Part shown: positions 7,875 to 17,485 of the stretch, piece after piece
Position numbering within the stretch: position 1 is the first letter of the stretch
Layout: every line of letters starts with the position of its first letter
NCBI GenBank assembly: GCA_963575655.1
Contig: CAUYTY010000195.1
Coordinates: 1-64,000 of the forward strand
Reading direction: 5' to 3'
DNA from: Gammaproteobacteria bacterium
GTDB taxonomy: Bacteria; Pseudomonadota; Gammaproteobacteria; CAIRSR01
Length of the DNA: 64,000 bases
Made by a program: the position numbers and the translations under genes
Notes under the pieces: model-generated
The model's database searches: none
Seen by the model: the letters and a program-made list of their open reading frames with translations, nothing else
What the model was told of the DNA's origin: nothing

Positions 7875-9419
7875 ATGACTGACCGGCTCATTATCTTCGA
7901 TACTACGTTGCGTGATGGCGAACAGAGCCCGGGGGCCTCTATGACTCGGGAGGAGAAAGTACGAATTGCCAAAGCCCTGGAGCGGCTGCGCGTGGATATA
8001 ATTGAGGCGGGGTTTCCTGCGGCGAGCCCTGGTGATTTTGCTGCGGTTAAATCAGTGGCCCAGTCCGTTTCCGATTGTACCGTGTGTGGTCTTGCTCGGG
8101 CCTTAGAGAGTGATATTGACCGTGCCGGAGAGGCTTTACGTGGCGCCAAAGCTCCGCGAATTCACACATTCATCGCTACTTCGCCCATCCACATGGAGCG
8201 TAAATTGCGCATGAGCCCGGCCCAAGTGATAGAGCAGGCCGTTAAAGCAGTTCGCCATGCACGGAATTATACCAATGATGTGGAATTCTCACCGGAGGAT
8301 GCTGGCCGATCTGAATTCGATTTTCTCTGCCGAGTGTTGGAGGCAGTAATCGCCGCGGGGGCACGCACGGTCAACATCCCAGACACTGTGGGTTACAATC
8401 TTCCGAATCAATTTGGCGATCTAATTCTCCGTTTACGGGAGCGAGTACCCAATGCAGATCAGGCGGTGTTTTCCGTCCATTGTCATAACGACCTTGGACT
8501 TGCCGTGGCCAATAGCCTGGCAGCCGTCCAAAATGGTGCGCGCCAAGTGGAATGTACCATCAATGGTTTGGGTGAACGTGCGGGTAATGCTGCCCTCGAA
8601 GAGGTAGCGATGGCCGTGCGCACTCGACGCGACCTCTTTAGTTGCGATATCTCTTTGGATACGACCCAGATCGTTTCATGCTCAAGATTGGTTTCCAGCA
8701 TCACCGGTTTTCCTGTACAGCCCAATAAGGCTATTGTTGGCGCCAATGCCTTTGCCCATGAGTCGGGTATCCACCAGGATGGTGTGCTCAAGAACCGGGA
8801 GACTTATGAAATCATGCGTGCTGAGGATGTGGGCTGGAAAGCGAATCGAATGGTAATTGGCAAGCATTCTGGCCGTAATGCCTTCCGCACCCGCATGGAA
8901 GAGTTAGGGATTACCTTCGGGTCGGAGGAGGAAATCAGTCGGGTCTTTGGATTATTTAAAGACCTGGCTGATAAGAAACACGAGATCTACGATGAGGATC
9001 TCCAGTCGTTGGTCACCGTAGAGGGATTGAAAAGGGAGAACGAGCAAGTACACCTTGTTACGCTCAAAGTCTGCTCCGAAACCGGAGAAATACCTGACGC
9101 AACCGTAACGCTCACCATAAATGGCATTGAGCAACGTGGGCAGGCGACGGGTAGTGGCCCAGTAGATGCCAGTTTTAAAGCTATCGATGGGATCATCGAA
9201 ATGAGCGCCGAGTTACTGCTCTACTCCGTGAACGCGATTACCAGCGGTACCGATGCTCAAGGGGAAGTGACCGTACGCCTCGAGAAAGGTGGACGTGTTG
9301 TCAATGGTCAAGGTGCCGATACCGATATCGTCATTGCTTCCGCAAAGGCTTATATCAACGCCATCAATAAACTGTTGATACCTGTTCAACGCGAGCATCC
9401 TCAGGTAGGTAACGTCTAA
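7875..9419 (+). CDS. leuA: 2-isopropylmalate synthase
   Basis: A 514-residue cytosolic enzyme of leucine synthesis that condenses acetyl-CoA with 2-ketoisovalerate. The N-terminal TIM barrel carries [16 protein letters not shown] (divalent-metal and catalytic Asp/Arg), the [14 protein letters not shown] metal-binding histidines and [14 protein letters not shown]. The linker has [15 protein letters not shown]. The C-terminal LeuA dimer/regulatory domain (about 390-505) is present, so leucine feedback is likely. Length is normal for the bacterial form. No transcription attenuator with Leu codons was recognised in the 98 bases before the start. Confidence 0.95.
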   Translation: MTDRLIIFDTTLRDGEQSPGASMTREEKVRIAKALERLRVDIIEAGFPAASPGDFAAVKSVAQSVSDCTVCGLARALESDIDRAGEALRGAKAPRIHTFIATSPIHMERKLRMSPAQVIEQAVKAVRHARNYTNDVEFSPEDAGRSEFDFLCRVLEAVIAAGARTVNIPDTVGYNLPNQFGDLILRLRERVPNADQAVFSVHCHNDLGLAVANSLAAVQNGARQVECTINGLGERAGNAALEEVAMAVRTRRDLFSCDISLDTTQIVSCSRLVSSITGFPVQPNKAIVGANAFAHESGIHQDGVLKNRETYEIMRAEDVGWKANRMVIGKHSGRNAFRTRMEELGITFGSEEEISRVFGLFKDLADKKHEIYDEDLQSLVTVEGLKRENEQVHLVTLKVCSETGEIPDATVTLTINGIEQRGQATGSGPVDASFKAIDGIIEMSAELLLYSVNAITSGTDAQGEVTVRLEKGGRVVNGQGADTDIVIASAKAYINAINKLLIPVQREHPQVGNV

Positions 9420-9424
9420 GATAA

Positions 9425-9574
9425 CTAACTTAAGTTATTACCTACGGCTCAACTCTATCGTCATTCCGGCATTCCCTGTCGGAATGACGATGTAATAAGT
9501 GTATCTTCGATACCATACCTATCAAAATGATGATGATCAAAGCTAATCTATCGATAGGTAATAACTTGGGTTGG
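9425..9574. repeat. AACTTAAGTTATTACCTA-type inverted-repeat element R3
   Basis: Ends AACTTAAGTTATTACCTA and TAGGTAATAACTTGGGTT are inverted copies related to the R family, but the interior is different: a palindrome CGTCATTCCGGCATTCCC paired with GGAATGACG (about 9458-9489). Lies between leuA and the glycosylase gene. Confidence 0.65.
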
Positions 9575-9712
9575 CCAGTACAACGAATAGAAATTAACAA
9601 GCTCAAAGGCTAGATGATTTCTCTTCCGACGTTAAAAGGGATGATCCTTTAGCCTTTGGTTGGTTAACTTCGCTGGTTTACTATTATTCCTCCTGAATTC
9701 TGGTCTATTCCC

Positions 9713-10615
9713 GTGAGTATTAGTAACTCATCTTTTCCTCCTACTTCTGGCGTTGTCCGGCGTCGAAATTATTTGGCGGTGATGGGTATCGCGGTATGGG
9801 AGCAGCGCAGGGGTTGGGCGGTATTGCCACAGGAATTTCCCCCCTCAATCTCCTGTCCCGTGGTCGAGGCAGAGAATCGTCTTTCCGTTATGGAGAATAA
9901 TGAGGGCGAAGGCGAGGAAATTAAAAAAACGGTTGAGGCCGATCCGTTTGTGTATGGGGTAGCGTCTGCTGGTGAAATAGGAGACTCTCGGCTTTCAATT
10001 TCTACTGTACCCGTCGTTTCTTCTGTTGAGATCCCGACCACGGATTGGGATAGATTGGAACGAACAGTAAAAGAGTGTACAGCCTGTCCGTTACACCGCA
10101 CGCGAACTCAAAGTGTTTTTGGCGTAGGCAATCGTGCAGCCAAATGGTTTATCGTCGGCGAGGCCCCTGGCGAGGATGAAGATCGTCAGGGCGAGCCCTT
10201 TGTCGGTCGTGCCGGGCAACTCTTAGACCTAATGCTCAAGGGGATTGGCCTACAGCGTGAAGAGGTTTATATCGCTAACGTTCTTAAATCACGACCACCG
10301 GGCAATCGTACCCCTCTCCCCGAGGAGATTGCCACTTGCGGGGCGTATCTGGAACGTCAAATTGAGTTGGTTAGACCCCAAATTATTTTGGCAACCGGTG
10401 CTGTCGCGGCACAAAAATTATTGGCATCGACCACCGCGATTGGATTATTGCGTGGCCGAATTTATCGCTATGGAACTCATCGCATCCCGTTAGTAGTAAC
10501 CTATCATCCTTCCTATCTGCTCCGTAGCCCCCATGAAAAACGCAAGGCTTGGGACGATTTGCGTCTTGCTTGGCGGGTCTTTCACCGTGCCCCCCCCGAT
10601 GGTCAAGACCTTTGA
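9713..10615 (+). CDS. Family 4 uracil-DNA glycosylase, third Fe-S Cys replaced
   Basis: 300 residues from a GTG start at 9713. The first 110 residues are a low-complexity extension; the glycosylase fold starts at WDRLERTVKECTACPLHRTR. Family 4 enzymes remove uracil from DNA and hold a [4Fe-4S] cluster by four Cys. Here CxxC (ECTACPL) and the last Cys (EEIATCGAYL) are present. The third ligand, usually in a motif like NVLKCRPPGNR, is Ser (NVLKSRPPGNR; codon TCA at about 10288). Catalytic and uracil-binding motifs GEAPGEDEDRQGEPFVGRAG and VTYHPSYLLR look intact. The next gene, rimI, overlaps its end; this pair is common in gammaproteobacteria. Confidence 0.85.
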   Translation: MSISNSSFPPTSGVVRRRNYLAVMGIAVWEQRRGWAVLPQEFPPSISCPVVEAENRLSVMENNEGEGEEIKKTVEADPFVYGVASAGEIGDSRLSISTVPVVSSVEIPTTDWDRLERTVKECTACPLHRTRTQSVFGVGNRAAKWFIVGEAPGEDEDRQGEPFVGRAGQLLDLMLKGIGLQREEVYIANVLKSRPPGNRTPLPEEIATCGAYLERQIELVRPQIILATGAVAAQKLLASTTAIGLLRGRIYRYGTHRIPLVVTYHPSYLLRSPHEKRKAWDDLRLAWRVFHRAPPDGQDL

Positions 10616-11123
10616 GACTTTTGAAGAAGCTATGGCGTGGCGAGAACCGGCACCGATTCCGTCGCGCCGGGCATGCCTAACCCCCTCCCGATTGCGGCCC
10701 ATGCGTAGTGCAGACCTTGAAGCAATCATGAAGATTGAAAAGCAAGCCTATGAGTTTCCCTGGACCTTGGGTATGTTCGAGGATTGTTTGCGGGTAGGCT
10801 ATTGCTGCTGGGTCTGTGAAGGACATCAAATGCTATATGGCTACGGCATTATGTCAGTGGGGGCGGGAGAGTGTCACCTATTTAATCTGTGCGTTGCCCC
10901 AGACTTCCAAGGACAGGGGCTAGGACGGCACATTATGACCCATCTTTTGCATCTTGCTCGACGCCACCATGCCGACACCGCCTTTCTGGAGGTACGCTCC
11001 TCAAATCAGGCGGCGCTTGGTCTTTACCTAAGCATGGGTTTCAATGAGATCGGCCTACGCCGCGCCTATTATCCCGCTCAACGGGGACGAGAGGATGCCC
11101 TGATGTTGGCACGGAGTTTGTAG
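10599..11123 (+). CDS. rimI: Ribosomal-protein-alanine N-acetyltransferase RimI-like
   Basis: A GNAT-fold acetyltransferase; RimI acetylates the N-terminal alanine of ribosomal protein S18. Seen: LRPMRSADLEAIMKIEKQAY (start of fold), YEFPW, HLFNLCVAPDFQGQGLGRHI (acetyl-CoA loop Q/RxxGxG/A), FLEVRSSNQAALGLYLSMGF and the C-terminal YYPAQ...REDALMLAR. ATG 10599 gives 174 residues and overlaps the glycosylase stop, suggesting translational coupling. An internal ATG at 10701 would give a shorter form that lacks the conserved RPM start and is less likely. Confidence 0.88.
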   Translation: MVKTFETFEEAMAWREPAPIPSRRACLTPSRLRPMRSADLEAIMKIEKQAYEFPWTLGMFEDCLRVGYCCWVCEGHQMLYGYGIMSVGAGECHLFNLCVAPDFQGQGLGRHIMTHLLHLARRHHADTAFLEVRSSNQAALGLYLSMGFNEIGLRRAYYPAQRGREDALMLARSL

Positions 11124-11158
11124 TCATCACCAGTGCTAACGAAGAAAGGTGTACGTTA

Positions 11159-11638
11159 TTATAAGTAATCGACCACTTTTCCATCCATGAGCCGTAACCG
11201 CTGGCTCAGAACCCTTCCTAATTTGAAGAGCAGTTTGACGCCGATGAGAGGTTTTTCGTGAAGCATTCGATCGAGGCTTCCCTTGGTAAGCGTGAGGAGG
11301 AGGGCGTCGCTTGCTGCGATAACAGCCGCCGATCGTGGTTCTCCATCAAAAATAGACATCTCTCCGAAAGACTTTCCCTCATTGAGCGTGGCGATAACCT
11401 TGGGATTGTTCTTGGTGTTTTCCTTCACAACCTGAACCTTTCCTTCAACGATAATGCACATGAAGGATTCACTCCCGCCTTCCTTAAGAATGACCTCCCC
11501 CTTGAGAGCCTGGAGCACTTTCATGTAGCTGGAAAGGGTTTGAACCTCTGAGTGAGACATACCATTTGCCCAGGGCGTTTGAGTCAGAAAATCAATCCTT
11601 TTATCTATAGATACCACGGAAGATATTATGGTCATCAT
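11159..11638 (-). CDS. Single-domain cyclic-nucleotide-binding protein
   Basis: 159 residues made almost entirely of a Crp-type cNMP-binding beta-roll: GEVILKEGGSESFMCIIVEG, FGEMSIFDGEPRSAAVIA (the phosphate-binding cassette, usually GE-x6-x2-RSA) and a C-helix with LFKLGRVLSQRL. There is no DNA-binding helix-turn-helix, so it is not a Crp-type regulator on its own; it may act through a partner protein. Convergent with rimI. Whether it binds cAMP, cGMP or c-di-GMP cannot be told. Confidence 0.8.
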   Translation of the reverse strand: MMTIISSVVSIDKRIDFLTQTPWANGMSHSEVQTLSSYMKVLQALKGEVILKEGGSESFMCIIVEGKVQVVKENTKNNPKVIATLNEGKSFGEMSIFDGEPRSAAVIAASDALLLTLTKGSLDRMLHEKPLIGVKLLFKLGRVLSQRLRLMDGKVVDYL

Positions 11639-11747
11639 TCTATATTTCTTTACAGAAGACTCATCTGAGCGGTTGCTAGAAAACCAGAACCCCCTCTCTT
11701 GCTTGAAGAGAAGGGGCGAGAGGTTTTAGCATTCCCGATAATGCATA

Positions 11748-12050
11748 TCAATAACGGCGCGGGTTATCTGGATAGCGGTCCTCGCTATTTGGAACGCCAT
11801 CACCATCACGATCCCAATCTCTACGGTCAGCTACTCCATCACGATCGCGGTCACGGCCATAAGCACGGACATTTCGATCAGGAGTATTTGGATGCCGGTC
11901 ATAACGATTCGCAATACCATCACCATCACGGTCACTATCGACGCGATCGGGTATACCGTCATGGTCACGATCACGGTCGCGAGCCGCGTGGGTAACGCAG
12001 CCGGACAAAAGACCACAGGCAACGAACAACAAGACAGCAAGCTTTTTCAT
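11748..12050 (-). CDS. Small lipoprotein with thrombospondin type 3-like Asp repeats
   Basis: About 100 residues. The signal peptide MKKLAVLLFVACGLLSGC ends in a lipobox (LSGC), so it should be lipid-anchored in the envelope. The mature part is four or so repeats of DRDxDGxxD with DSDRDGDGIANRYDRHPNTP and DWDRDGDGVPNSEDRYPDNP, the calcium-binding pattern of thrombospondin type 3 repeats. I prefer ATG at 12050, which has GGAGA five bases upstream; the TTG one codon earlier is less likely. The upstream 40 bases, including that ribosome site, belong to a repeat also found at 1931-1969. Confidence 0.75.
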   Translation of the reverse strand: MKKLAVLLFVACGLLSGCVTHAARDRDRDHDGIPDRVDSDRDGDGIANRYDRHPNTPDRNVRAYGRDRDRDGVADRRDWDRDGDGVPNSEDRYPDNPRRY

Positions 12051-12088
12051 CAATGTCTCCGGGAAACTTCGCCCTTTAGGGCGGGGTA
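12048..12088 (+). repeat. GC hairpin repeat, second copy
   Basis: CATCAATGTCTCCGGGAAAC followed by the palindrome CGCCCTTTAGGGCG. It matches the minus strand of 1931-1969. It overlaps the translation start of the lipoprotein gene. Confidence 0.6.
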
Positions 12089-12146
12089 GTTGACATCAGT
12101 ACCTTAGTGAAGGCGACTCAATACCCGAGGTAATGAGTCGAGGTGG

Positions 12147-12389
12147 GTTAATTTAAATGGCTACCATACAAACTGCCAAACTGTCATTCTGATAGAGAGT
12201 TCCGGCGGATGTAACCCGTCTGCTCTATCTTCCGTGGCCCATGAATTCTGGTATTCCTTGTCAAAATGACGGATAGTTAGAGCTAGCCATTTAGGTTAAT
12301 TCAAGTTGCTACCTATGCGGTGAGAAACTAAAAATCCCCTCTCCCTCCGGGAGAGGGGAGAAAAGCGCGCTAGGTGGCAACTTGGGTTA
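12147..12389. repeat. Two adjacent inverted-repeat elements including R4
   Basis: 12147-12302 is bounded by GTTAATTTAAATGGCTA and its inverted copy TAGCCATTTAGGTTAAT. Directly after it, 12296-12389 is a typical R element (TTCAAGTTGCTACCTATGCG to GCGCGCTAGGTGGCAACTTG) with the CCTCTCCCTCCGGGAGAGG core. Neither codes. Confidence 0.7.
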
Positions 12390-12418
12390 GGTTAAGTTAA
12401 TTTCTGTTGCCAGAAGAA

Positions 12419-12685
12419 TCAGTCATCTTCCTCGATCTTAAGGATCTTACCCGTAGGATCAAGTTTGATCTCAAATTTCTTACCATTTTGATACGCATCA
12501 ACCTCATATACGCCATCATCGAATTCAATCTCCTTGATCTTATAGCCCTGAGACGTCAAGAGGTTGGCAATCTCTTCCTTTGATTTCGGCGAGCCATCTT
12601 CTGATGATGAACCGAAAAACCACCATATCAGACCACCCAGTGCAATCGCTCCAGCTGCAGCACCAATAATAACGTTATTGTCCAT
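12419..12685 (-). CDS. Membrane-anchored PepSY-like small protein
   Basis: 88 residues: one N-terminal membrane segment (VIIGAAAGAIALGGLIWWFF, residues 4-23), a short charged linker, and a domain of about 55 residues reading IANLLTSQGYKIKEIEFDDG, then YEVDAYQNGKKFEIKLDPTG, then KILKIEEDD. This is the PepSY-type alpha-beta-beta-beta pattern, often found as an inhibitor or calcium-linked periplasmic module. Orientation with the domain outside the cytoplasm is inferred. Stand-alone gene with its own promoter presumably in 12686-12850. Confidence 0.7.
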   Translation of the reverse strand: MDNNVIIGAAAGAIALGGLIWWFFGSSSEDGSPKSKEEIANLLTSQGYKIKEIEFDDGVYEVDAYQNGKKFEIKLDPTGKILKIEEDD

Positions 12686-13192
12686 AAATATCTCCGCAAA
12701 TGTTCTTCAGAATCGGATGGTATATTTCAAGTTCTCGAACGAGAACGGGCAGCATACTACGCGGAATCTGCTTTCTTCAATAGGTGTGGCACGGTTAGGT
12801 GATGATCGGTGGCTTTGTCGCTGGTATTTTGTGATAGATCTTACGGAAAAGTAAAGTGTGTGTTGTTATTGAAAAATACGTTACGACCAATTATTTAGAA
12901 GCGTGCAACGATGGAATGGCATGGTGGAGGGGGCCGGGTCACCTCCATTAGGCCAAAGTACTCGAAGCACGTCGAGTGCTGGTCTGCAAGACGTGCCTCT
13001 TGCACTGATTCTCAAGGGGTTGTGTCCTGTACCAGGCTGTTTTTGACTTAATCTGATGGCAGTGAGGTATCCGAATGCCTATGAGTTGTCCTGTGGTCAA
13101 GGACTAATCCTTTTGTTCTACGTGGTTTACCACCGTCTCGTCAAATTCTACAATCGAGCGATTTTCCCAACCATCTAATAGCTTACCTTTCT
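12686..13192. other. Non-coding region between the PepSY gene and guaB
   Basis: About 500 bases with no supported gene. A possible promoter (TTGACT at about 13047 with a weak -10) would serve guaB. No member of the repeat families is seen. Confidence 0.4.
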
Positions 13193-14662
13193 ATGCGCAT
13201 TGTCCAGGAAGCCTTAACGTTCGATGATGTCCTGTTGCTCCCAGCACACTCCACAGTCCTGCCGCGGGATGTAAGCCTTTCCACTCAGTTAAGTCGGGGG
13301 ATTCGACTCAACCTCCCCCTGGTCTCCGCCGCCATGGATACGGTTACCGATGCACGCTTGGCCATTGCCATTGCTCAAGAGGGAGGTATCGGTATCCTCC
13401 ATAAAAACATGACGATGGAGGAACACGCGGCCCAGGTGCGTAAGGTCAAGAAATTCGAGAGCGGGATTATCACCAATCCCATCACGGTTTCCCCCGACAT
13501 TAGCATTCGCGATGTGCGGCGCTTGACGCGCACTCACGGTATTTCTGGGGTTCCAGTTGTGAGGGGTGAAGACCTGCTGGGGATTGTTACCAGTCGCGAT
13601 CTGCGCTTCGAGACCCGCTACGACAGCCCTGTTTCTAGCATCATGACCCCAAAGGATCGACTGGTGACTGTCCGTGAGGGAGCAGAACGCGAGGAGATCT
13701 TGCGCCTGCTGCACCGTCACCGCATCGAAAAAGTGATGGTTGTGAATGAACAATTCCAACTGCGGGGCATGATCACGGTCAAGGATATCCAGAAGGCCCG
13801 AGAGAATCCCCAGGCCTGCAAGGATGCCCAGGGTCACCTGCGGGTAGGTGCAGCTATCGGAGTTGGCCCTGCCAGCCAAGAGCGGGCTGATGCCCTGGTT
13901 GCCGCCGGTGTGGATGTGTTGGTGGTAGACACGGCGCACGGTCACTCGCAGGGGGTGCTGGATATGGTGCGCTGGATTAAACACCGCTACCCCGATATGC
14001 AGGTGATTGGCGGCAACATTGCCACCGCCGCTGCTGCACAAGCCCTTGCTGATGCCGGGGTTGATGGGGTGAAAGTAGGGATTGGACCAGGCTCAATCTG
14101 TACCACGCGAATTGTGGCCGGTGTCGGGGTACCCCAGATTACGGCGATCTCCAATGTGGCCGAGGCATTACAGGGAACCGGTATCCCGGTTATTGCCGAT
14201 GGCGGTATTCGCTACTCCGGTGATCTATCCAAGGCAATTGCTGCTGGTGCCTGGTCAGTAATGATGGGGGGAATGTTTGCTGGCACCGAGGAGGCACCCG
14301 GCGAGGTGGAACTCTATCAAGGGCGTTCTTATAAATCCTATCGCGGCATGGGGTCACTCGGCGCCATGGCCCAACAACAAGGTTCCAGCGACCGCTATTT
14401 CCAGGAAGGTACGGTCGAGGTAGAGAAATTGGTACCCGAGGGTATCGAGGGGCGGGTCCCTTATAAAGGTGCTTTGTCGCCTCTTATCCATCAACTCATG
14501 GGTGGGCTACGTTCCAGTATGGGTTACACCGGGTGTCACAACTTGGAAGAAATGCGTACCCGCTGTGAATTCGTTCGTGTCACTAATGCGGGGATGCGCG
14601 AGAGTCATGTCCATGACGTGACAATTACCAAGGAAGCCCCGAATTACCGGGTAGAATCCTGA
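13193..14662 (+). CDS. guaB: Inosine-5'-monophosphate dehydrogenase
   Basis: 489 residues, the full length of bacterial IMPDH, which oxidises IMP to XMP with NAD+ in guanine nucleotide synthesis. N-terminal [11 protein letters not shown], two CBS domains at about residues 95-205 ([40 protein letters not shown]), catalytic loop [13 protein letters not shown] with the active-site Cys, then [11 protein letters not shown] and the flap YRGMGS. guaA, which usually follows, is not there; a Uma2 gene starts 12 bases downstream instead. Confidence 0.97.
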   Translation: MRIVQEALTFDDVLLLPAHSTVLPRDVSLSTQLSRGIRLNLPLVSAAMDTVTDARLAIAIAQEGGIGILHKNMTMEEHAAQVRKVKKFESGIITNPITVSPDISIRDVRRLTRTHGISGVPVVRGEDLLGIVTSRDLRFETRYDSPVSSIMTPKDRLVTVREGAEREEILRLLHRHRIEKVMVVNEQFQLRGMITVKDIQKARENPQACKDAQGHLRVGAAIGVGPASQERADALVAAGVDVLVVDTAHGHSQGVLDMVRWIKHRYPDMQVIGGNIATAAAAQALADAGVDGVKVGIGPGSICTTRIVAGVGVPQITAISNVAEALQGTGIPVIADGGIRYSGDLSKAIAAGAWSVMMGGMFAGTEEAPGEVELYQGRSYKSYRGMGSLGAMAQQQGSSDRYFQEGTVEVEKLVPEGIEGRVPYKGALSPLIHQLMGGLRSSMGYTGCHNLEEMRTRCEFVRVTNAGMRESHVHDVTITKEAPNYRVES

Positions 14663-14674
14663 GGAAGCAGTCCC

Positions 14675-15340
14675 ATGCAATTTAATCTACACCAATTGGA
14701 GATCCTTCCTGGTCAGCGATTGATCGTGCATGACCTAGACTGGGACGCATTTAGGCAGGTCTTCGGGGAGCTGAGTGAAAGGCGTGGTCTGCGGGTCCAT
14801 TATCATAATGGGACCTTGGAAATTATGAGTTCGCTACCTCAGCATGACTATGATAGGAATATCATCAGCGATCTCATTCAAACCCTGTTAGAAGAATTAG
14901 GACGTGAGTTTTGTAACGCTGGTTCTGCTACCTTCTTCAACCGCAATTCCGGGAGTGGGTTAGAGCCGGACCTTTGCTTTTATATTGAACACGAACCGGT
15001 TATTCGCGGTAAGAGCAGAATCGAATTGGACGGTGGCGACCCTCCGCCCGATCTGGTCTTGGAGATTGATGTTACCATCGCAGAGACCAACTACGCGCTC
15101 TATGCTGCCTTTGGGGTGCCTGAATTGTGGCGCTTCGATGGAAAGGATCTATCCATTGAACTGTTACAACCCGATGGTCACTACGCACCGAGTGAGGAAA
15201 GTCGCCAATTTCCTTCTTTTCCCCTACGTCAAGCCATTCCGCACTACCTCAGGCAGACCAAAATCGATGGCCGCAATGCTACCCTACGTACCTTTCGGGA
15301 ATGGGTGAGAACAGTATCTCCAGGCCAAGACGTGAATTAA
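14675..15340 (+). CDS. Uma2/DUF820 family restriction endonuclease-like protein
   Basis: 221 residues with the PD-(D/E)xK-like fold of the Uma2 (DUF820) family: YHNGTLEIMSSLPQHDY near the start, GLEPDLCFYIE, PPPDLVLEIDVT and FGVPELWRFDG, in the usual order. Function of the family is unsettled; copies are numerous in cyanobacteria and some sulfur bacteria and often spread horizontally. It begins 12 bases after guaB with AGGAAG in front, so it is probably co-transcribed with guaB and sits where guaA is often found. Confidence 0.8.
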   Translation: MQFNLHQLEILPGQRLIVHDLDWDAFRQVFGELSERRGLRVHYHNGTLEIMSSLPQHDYDRNIISDLIQTLLEELGREFCNAGSATFFNRNSGSGLEPDLCFYIEHEPVIRGKSRIELDGGDPPPDLVLEIDVTIAETNYALYAAFGVPELWRFDGKDLSIELLQPDGHYAPSEESRQFPSFPLRQAIPHYLRQTKIDGRNATLRTFREWVRTVSPGQDVN

Positions 15341-15504
15341 CGTAACCGTTTCCCCTCCTCGCAACGATGGGGGGGAACGAATAACTACGAACTCACTCAG
15401 GTTACTACCGGACAAAGTACGGGACAATCGTTCCGGCAGAGGTTACCAGGCTCTAGAGTGTCGGGATGTTATCTGTCAATGATGTAGTAATGCGTGGAGA
15501 ACTA

Positions 15505-17193
15505 ATGTCGACCCAATGGACGCAACGAATCTCAATTCCCACCAAACGTTCGACACGCCGATTGATTGCCCTGCTGATCAGTCTACCGGTTGCTATTCTG
15601 ATCCTCGGTAGTCTTTATAAGTTCGGCATGGGTTATCTGGAGCTAAAAACGAGGGGATTCTGGCAGAGCATGGAATGGGCCACGGAAACGCTTACTACTA
15701 CCGGCTACGGAGGTGATTCGCGGTGGAATCATCCTGTGATGAATCTATTCGTGATTCTGACCCAAGTGTTGGGATTATTTCTGGTATTGCTGATTTTCCC
15801 CATCTATGTACTTCCTTACTTTGAGGAGCGCTTCGAATCGAGGCTGCCACGCGTGCTTCCGGCAATGGGTGGACAGGTGCTGTTCTACCGTTATGGTCCG
15901 GCGGTTGATTCCATGGTTGAGGAACTTAAAAGAGTGGCGATGCCTTTCGTCATCTTGGAAGAAGACGATGCCATGGCCCGCAATCTGCGTGATCGTGGCT
16001 ACAACGTGGTATTCGGAATTCTGGAAGAGCAGAGCGATCTACTGACTGGAATCCAGCCCGCGCGAGCATTGGTCACCAACGCCGATGATCACTCCGACGC
16101 AACCTTTATCATGATGGCTCGCGAGCAGGGATTTACGGGTCCCATCCTTGCCTTAGCCGAGGATCCATTACACCGAGGACCGATGATCAAGATCGGGGCC
16201 ACCGCAGTATTTACGCCCACCCATGTATTGGGGGCTGCTCTTGCAGCTCGAGCTAGTAATCGGATTAGTCCCCGAGTGGAAGGTATGCAGATTCTCGGGG
16301 AGCATGTGGGTATTGCCGAATTTCGTGTCCAACCGAAAAGTCCATTGGCTGGTAAACGGCTTGGTGATTTGCAGATGCGCGAACGTCATGGGGTGACGGT
16401 GATTGGTCAATGGAACGATGGGCGTTTTATATTGGTGGCTGGACCCGATACTCGTATTATCCCCGGTGCCATCCTCGTGGCGGTAGGGGCACATGCCAAT
16501 CTAATCAAGGTCGAACACCTAGCTACCCCTATTCGTCGACATGGAGCCATCGTAGTAGCCGGCTATGGAACCGTCGGCGGGAAAGTAGCGGAGATGCTAC
16601 GCGACGCAGGGGAAACTGCCATCATCATTGATATTCGCGCTGCCCCTGGGGTCGATGTCGTTGGCAATGTACTGGAACACGCTACCCTGGACCAGGCAAA
16701 AGTATTGGAGGCCAGCGCCGTAGTATTGGCCCTTAGTAATGACAGTGCGGGGGTATTTGCTACTGCGGTGGTGCGTGACTATGCCCCAGACGTGCCACTC
16801 ATTGCGCGAGTAAATCGTGCCCCGAATGTGGCTCGCCTCTATCAAGCGGGGGCTGATTTTGCGCTTTCGGTTGGTCAGGTGGCTGGCCAGATCCTCGCTC
16901 ACCATCTATTGGGGGAGGATGCGGTAACTGTGGAGCAACGTCTCAAATTTGCACGATTGGCCGCTGGCAGTCTGGTCGGAGCCCATCCCTGGCAGATTGG
17001 TATAGATAATCGCACCGGTGCGGCCATCGTTGCGGTGGAACGGGGGAAAGAGGTGTTCGTGGAATTTTCTCCAGAGTTTCGGGTTGGCAAGGACGATCTC
17101 ATCTTCGTCTGCGGTACTCGGGGGGGGTTGGATAAATACATGCGTGAATTCGGTACCGCCCCCGCTGAACGCGCTACTGGTCTCACTGGATGA
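15505..17193 (+). CDS. Two-RCK potassium channel/TrkA-domain protein
   Basis: About 562 residues. Hydrophobic segment (LIALLISLPVAILILGSLY), pore helix and filter WATETLTTTGYGG (filter TTGYG in place of the usual TVGYG), second hydrophobic segment (MNLFVILTQVLGLFLVLLIF), then two TrkA_N NAD-binding domains (first starts near GGQVLFYRYG; second has GAIVVAGYGTVGGKVAEMLR), each followed by a TrkA_C domain. This is the two-transmembrane, tandem-RCK layout of ligand-gated K+ channels. I chose ATG 15505, with GGAGA just upstream, over ATG 15466. Confidence 0.85.
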   Translation: MSTQWTQRISIPTKRSTRRLIALLISLPVAILILGSLYKFGMGYLELKTRGFWQSMEWATETLTTTGYGGDSRWNHPVMNLFVILTQVLGLFLVLLIFPIYVLPYFEERFESRLPRVLPAMGGQVLFYRYGPAVDSMVEELKRVAMPFVILEEDDAMARNLRDRGYNVVFGILEEQSDLLTGIQPARALVTNADDHSDATFIMMAREQGFTGPILALAEDPLHRGPMIKIGATAVFTPTHVLGAALAARASNRISPRVEGMQILGEHVGIAEFRVQPKSPLAGKRLGDLQMRERHGVTVIGQWNDGRFILVAGPDTRIIPGAILVAVGAHANLIKVEHLATPIRRHGAIVVAGYGTVGGKVAEMLRDAGETAIIIDIRAAPGVDVVGNVLEHATLDQAKVLEASAVVLALSNDSAGVFATAVVRDYAPDVPLIARVNRAPNVARLYQAGADFALSVGQVAGQILAHHLLGEDAVTVEQRLKFARLAAGSLVGAHPWQIGIDNRTGAAIVAVERGKEVFVEFSPEFRVGKDDLIFVCGTRGGLDKYMREFGTAPAERATGLTG

Positions 17194-17287
17194 ATTCGCC
17201 ATCACTCGTTCTAATCTTTTGGGAAATGAGAATAGGTCGCAATAATGTGCGTATTCAGAGAATACTGATCCACTCAGGATACGTTTT

Positions 17288-17453
17288 AACCCAAGTTGCT
17301 ACTTATGCGGTGAGAAACGAAAAAGCCCCTCTCCCTCCGGGAGAGGGGTTGAGGTGAGGGTGCGAATTTGTTAATTCGTCGGCATCACGCCCTCACCCCT
17401 GGTCCCTCTCCCGGAGGGAGAGGGGAGAAAAGCGCGCTAGGTGCAACTTGGGT
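17288..17453. repeat. Long R-family element R5
   Basis: Ends AACCCAAGTTGCTACTTATG and GCGCGCTAGGTGCAACTTGG. The interior holds two inverted copies of the CCCTCTCCCTCCGGGAGAG module separated by about 60 bases, so it folds both as one large and two small hairpins. It lies between the K+ channel and fabG. Confidence 0.75.
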
Positions 17454-17485
17454 GTTTTAATTCGGTGATACGCAAAAACAAAACC

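Noticed and set aside
11748-11995. Plus-strand His-rich open frame as a metal-binding protein
   Set aside because: The His codons are the complement of the Asp-repeat lipoprotein, which has a signal peptide and lipobox.
13289-14041. Long antisense open frame (250 codons) within guaB
   Set aside because: Shadow of strongly conserved guaB codons; no independent evidence.
17288-17453. R elements as ordinary rho-independent terminators
   Set aside because: Hairpins are flanked by constant inverted ends and lack U-tracts; they also occur upstream of genes.
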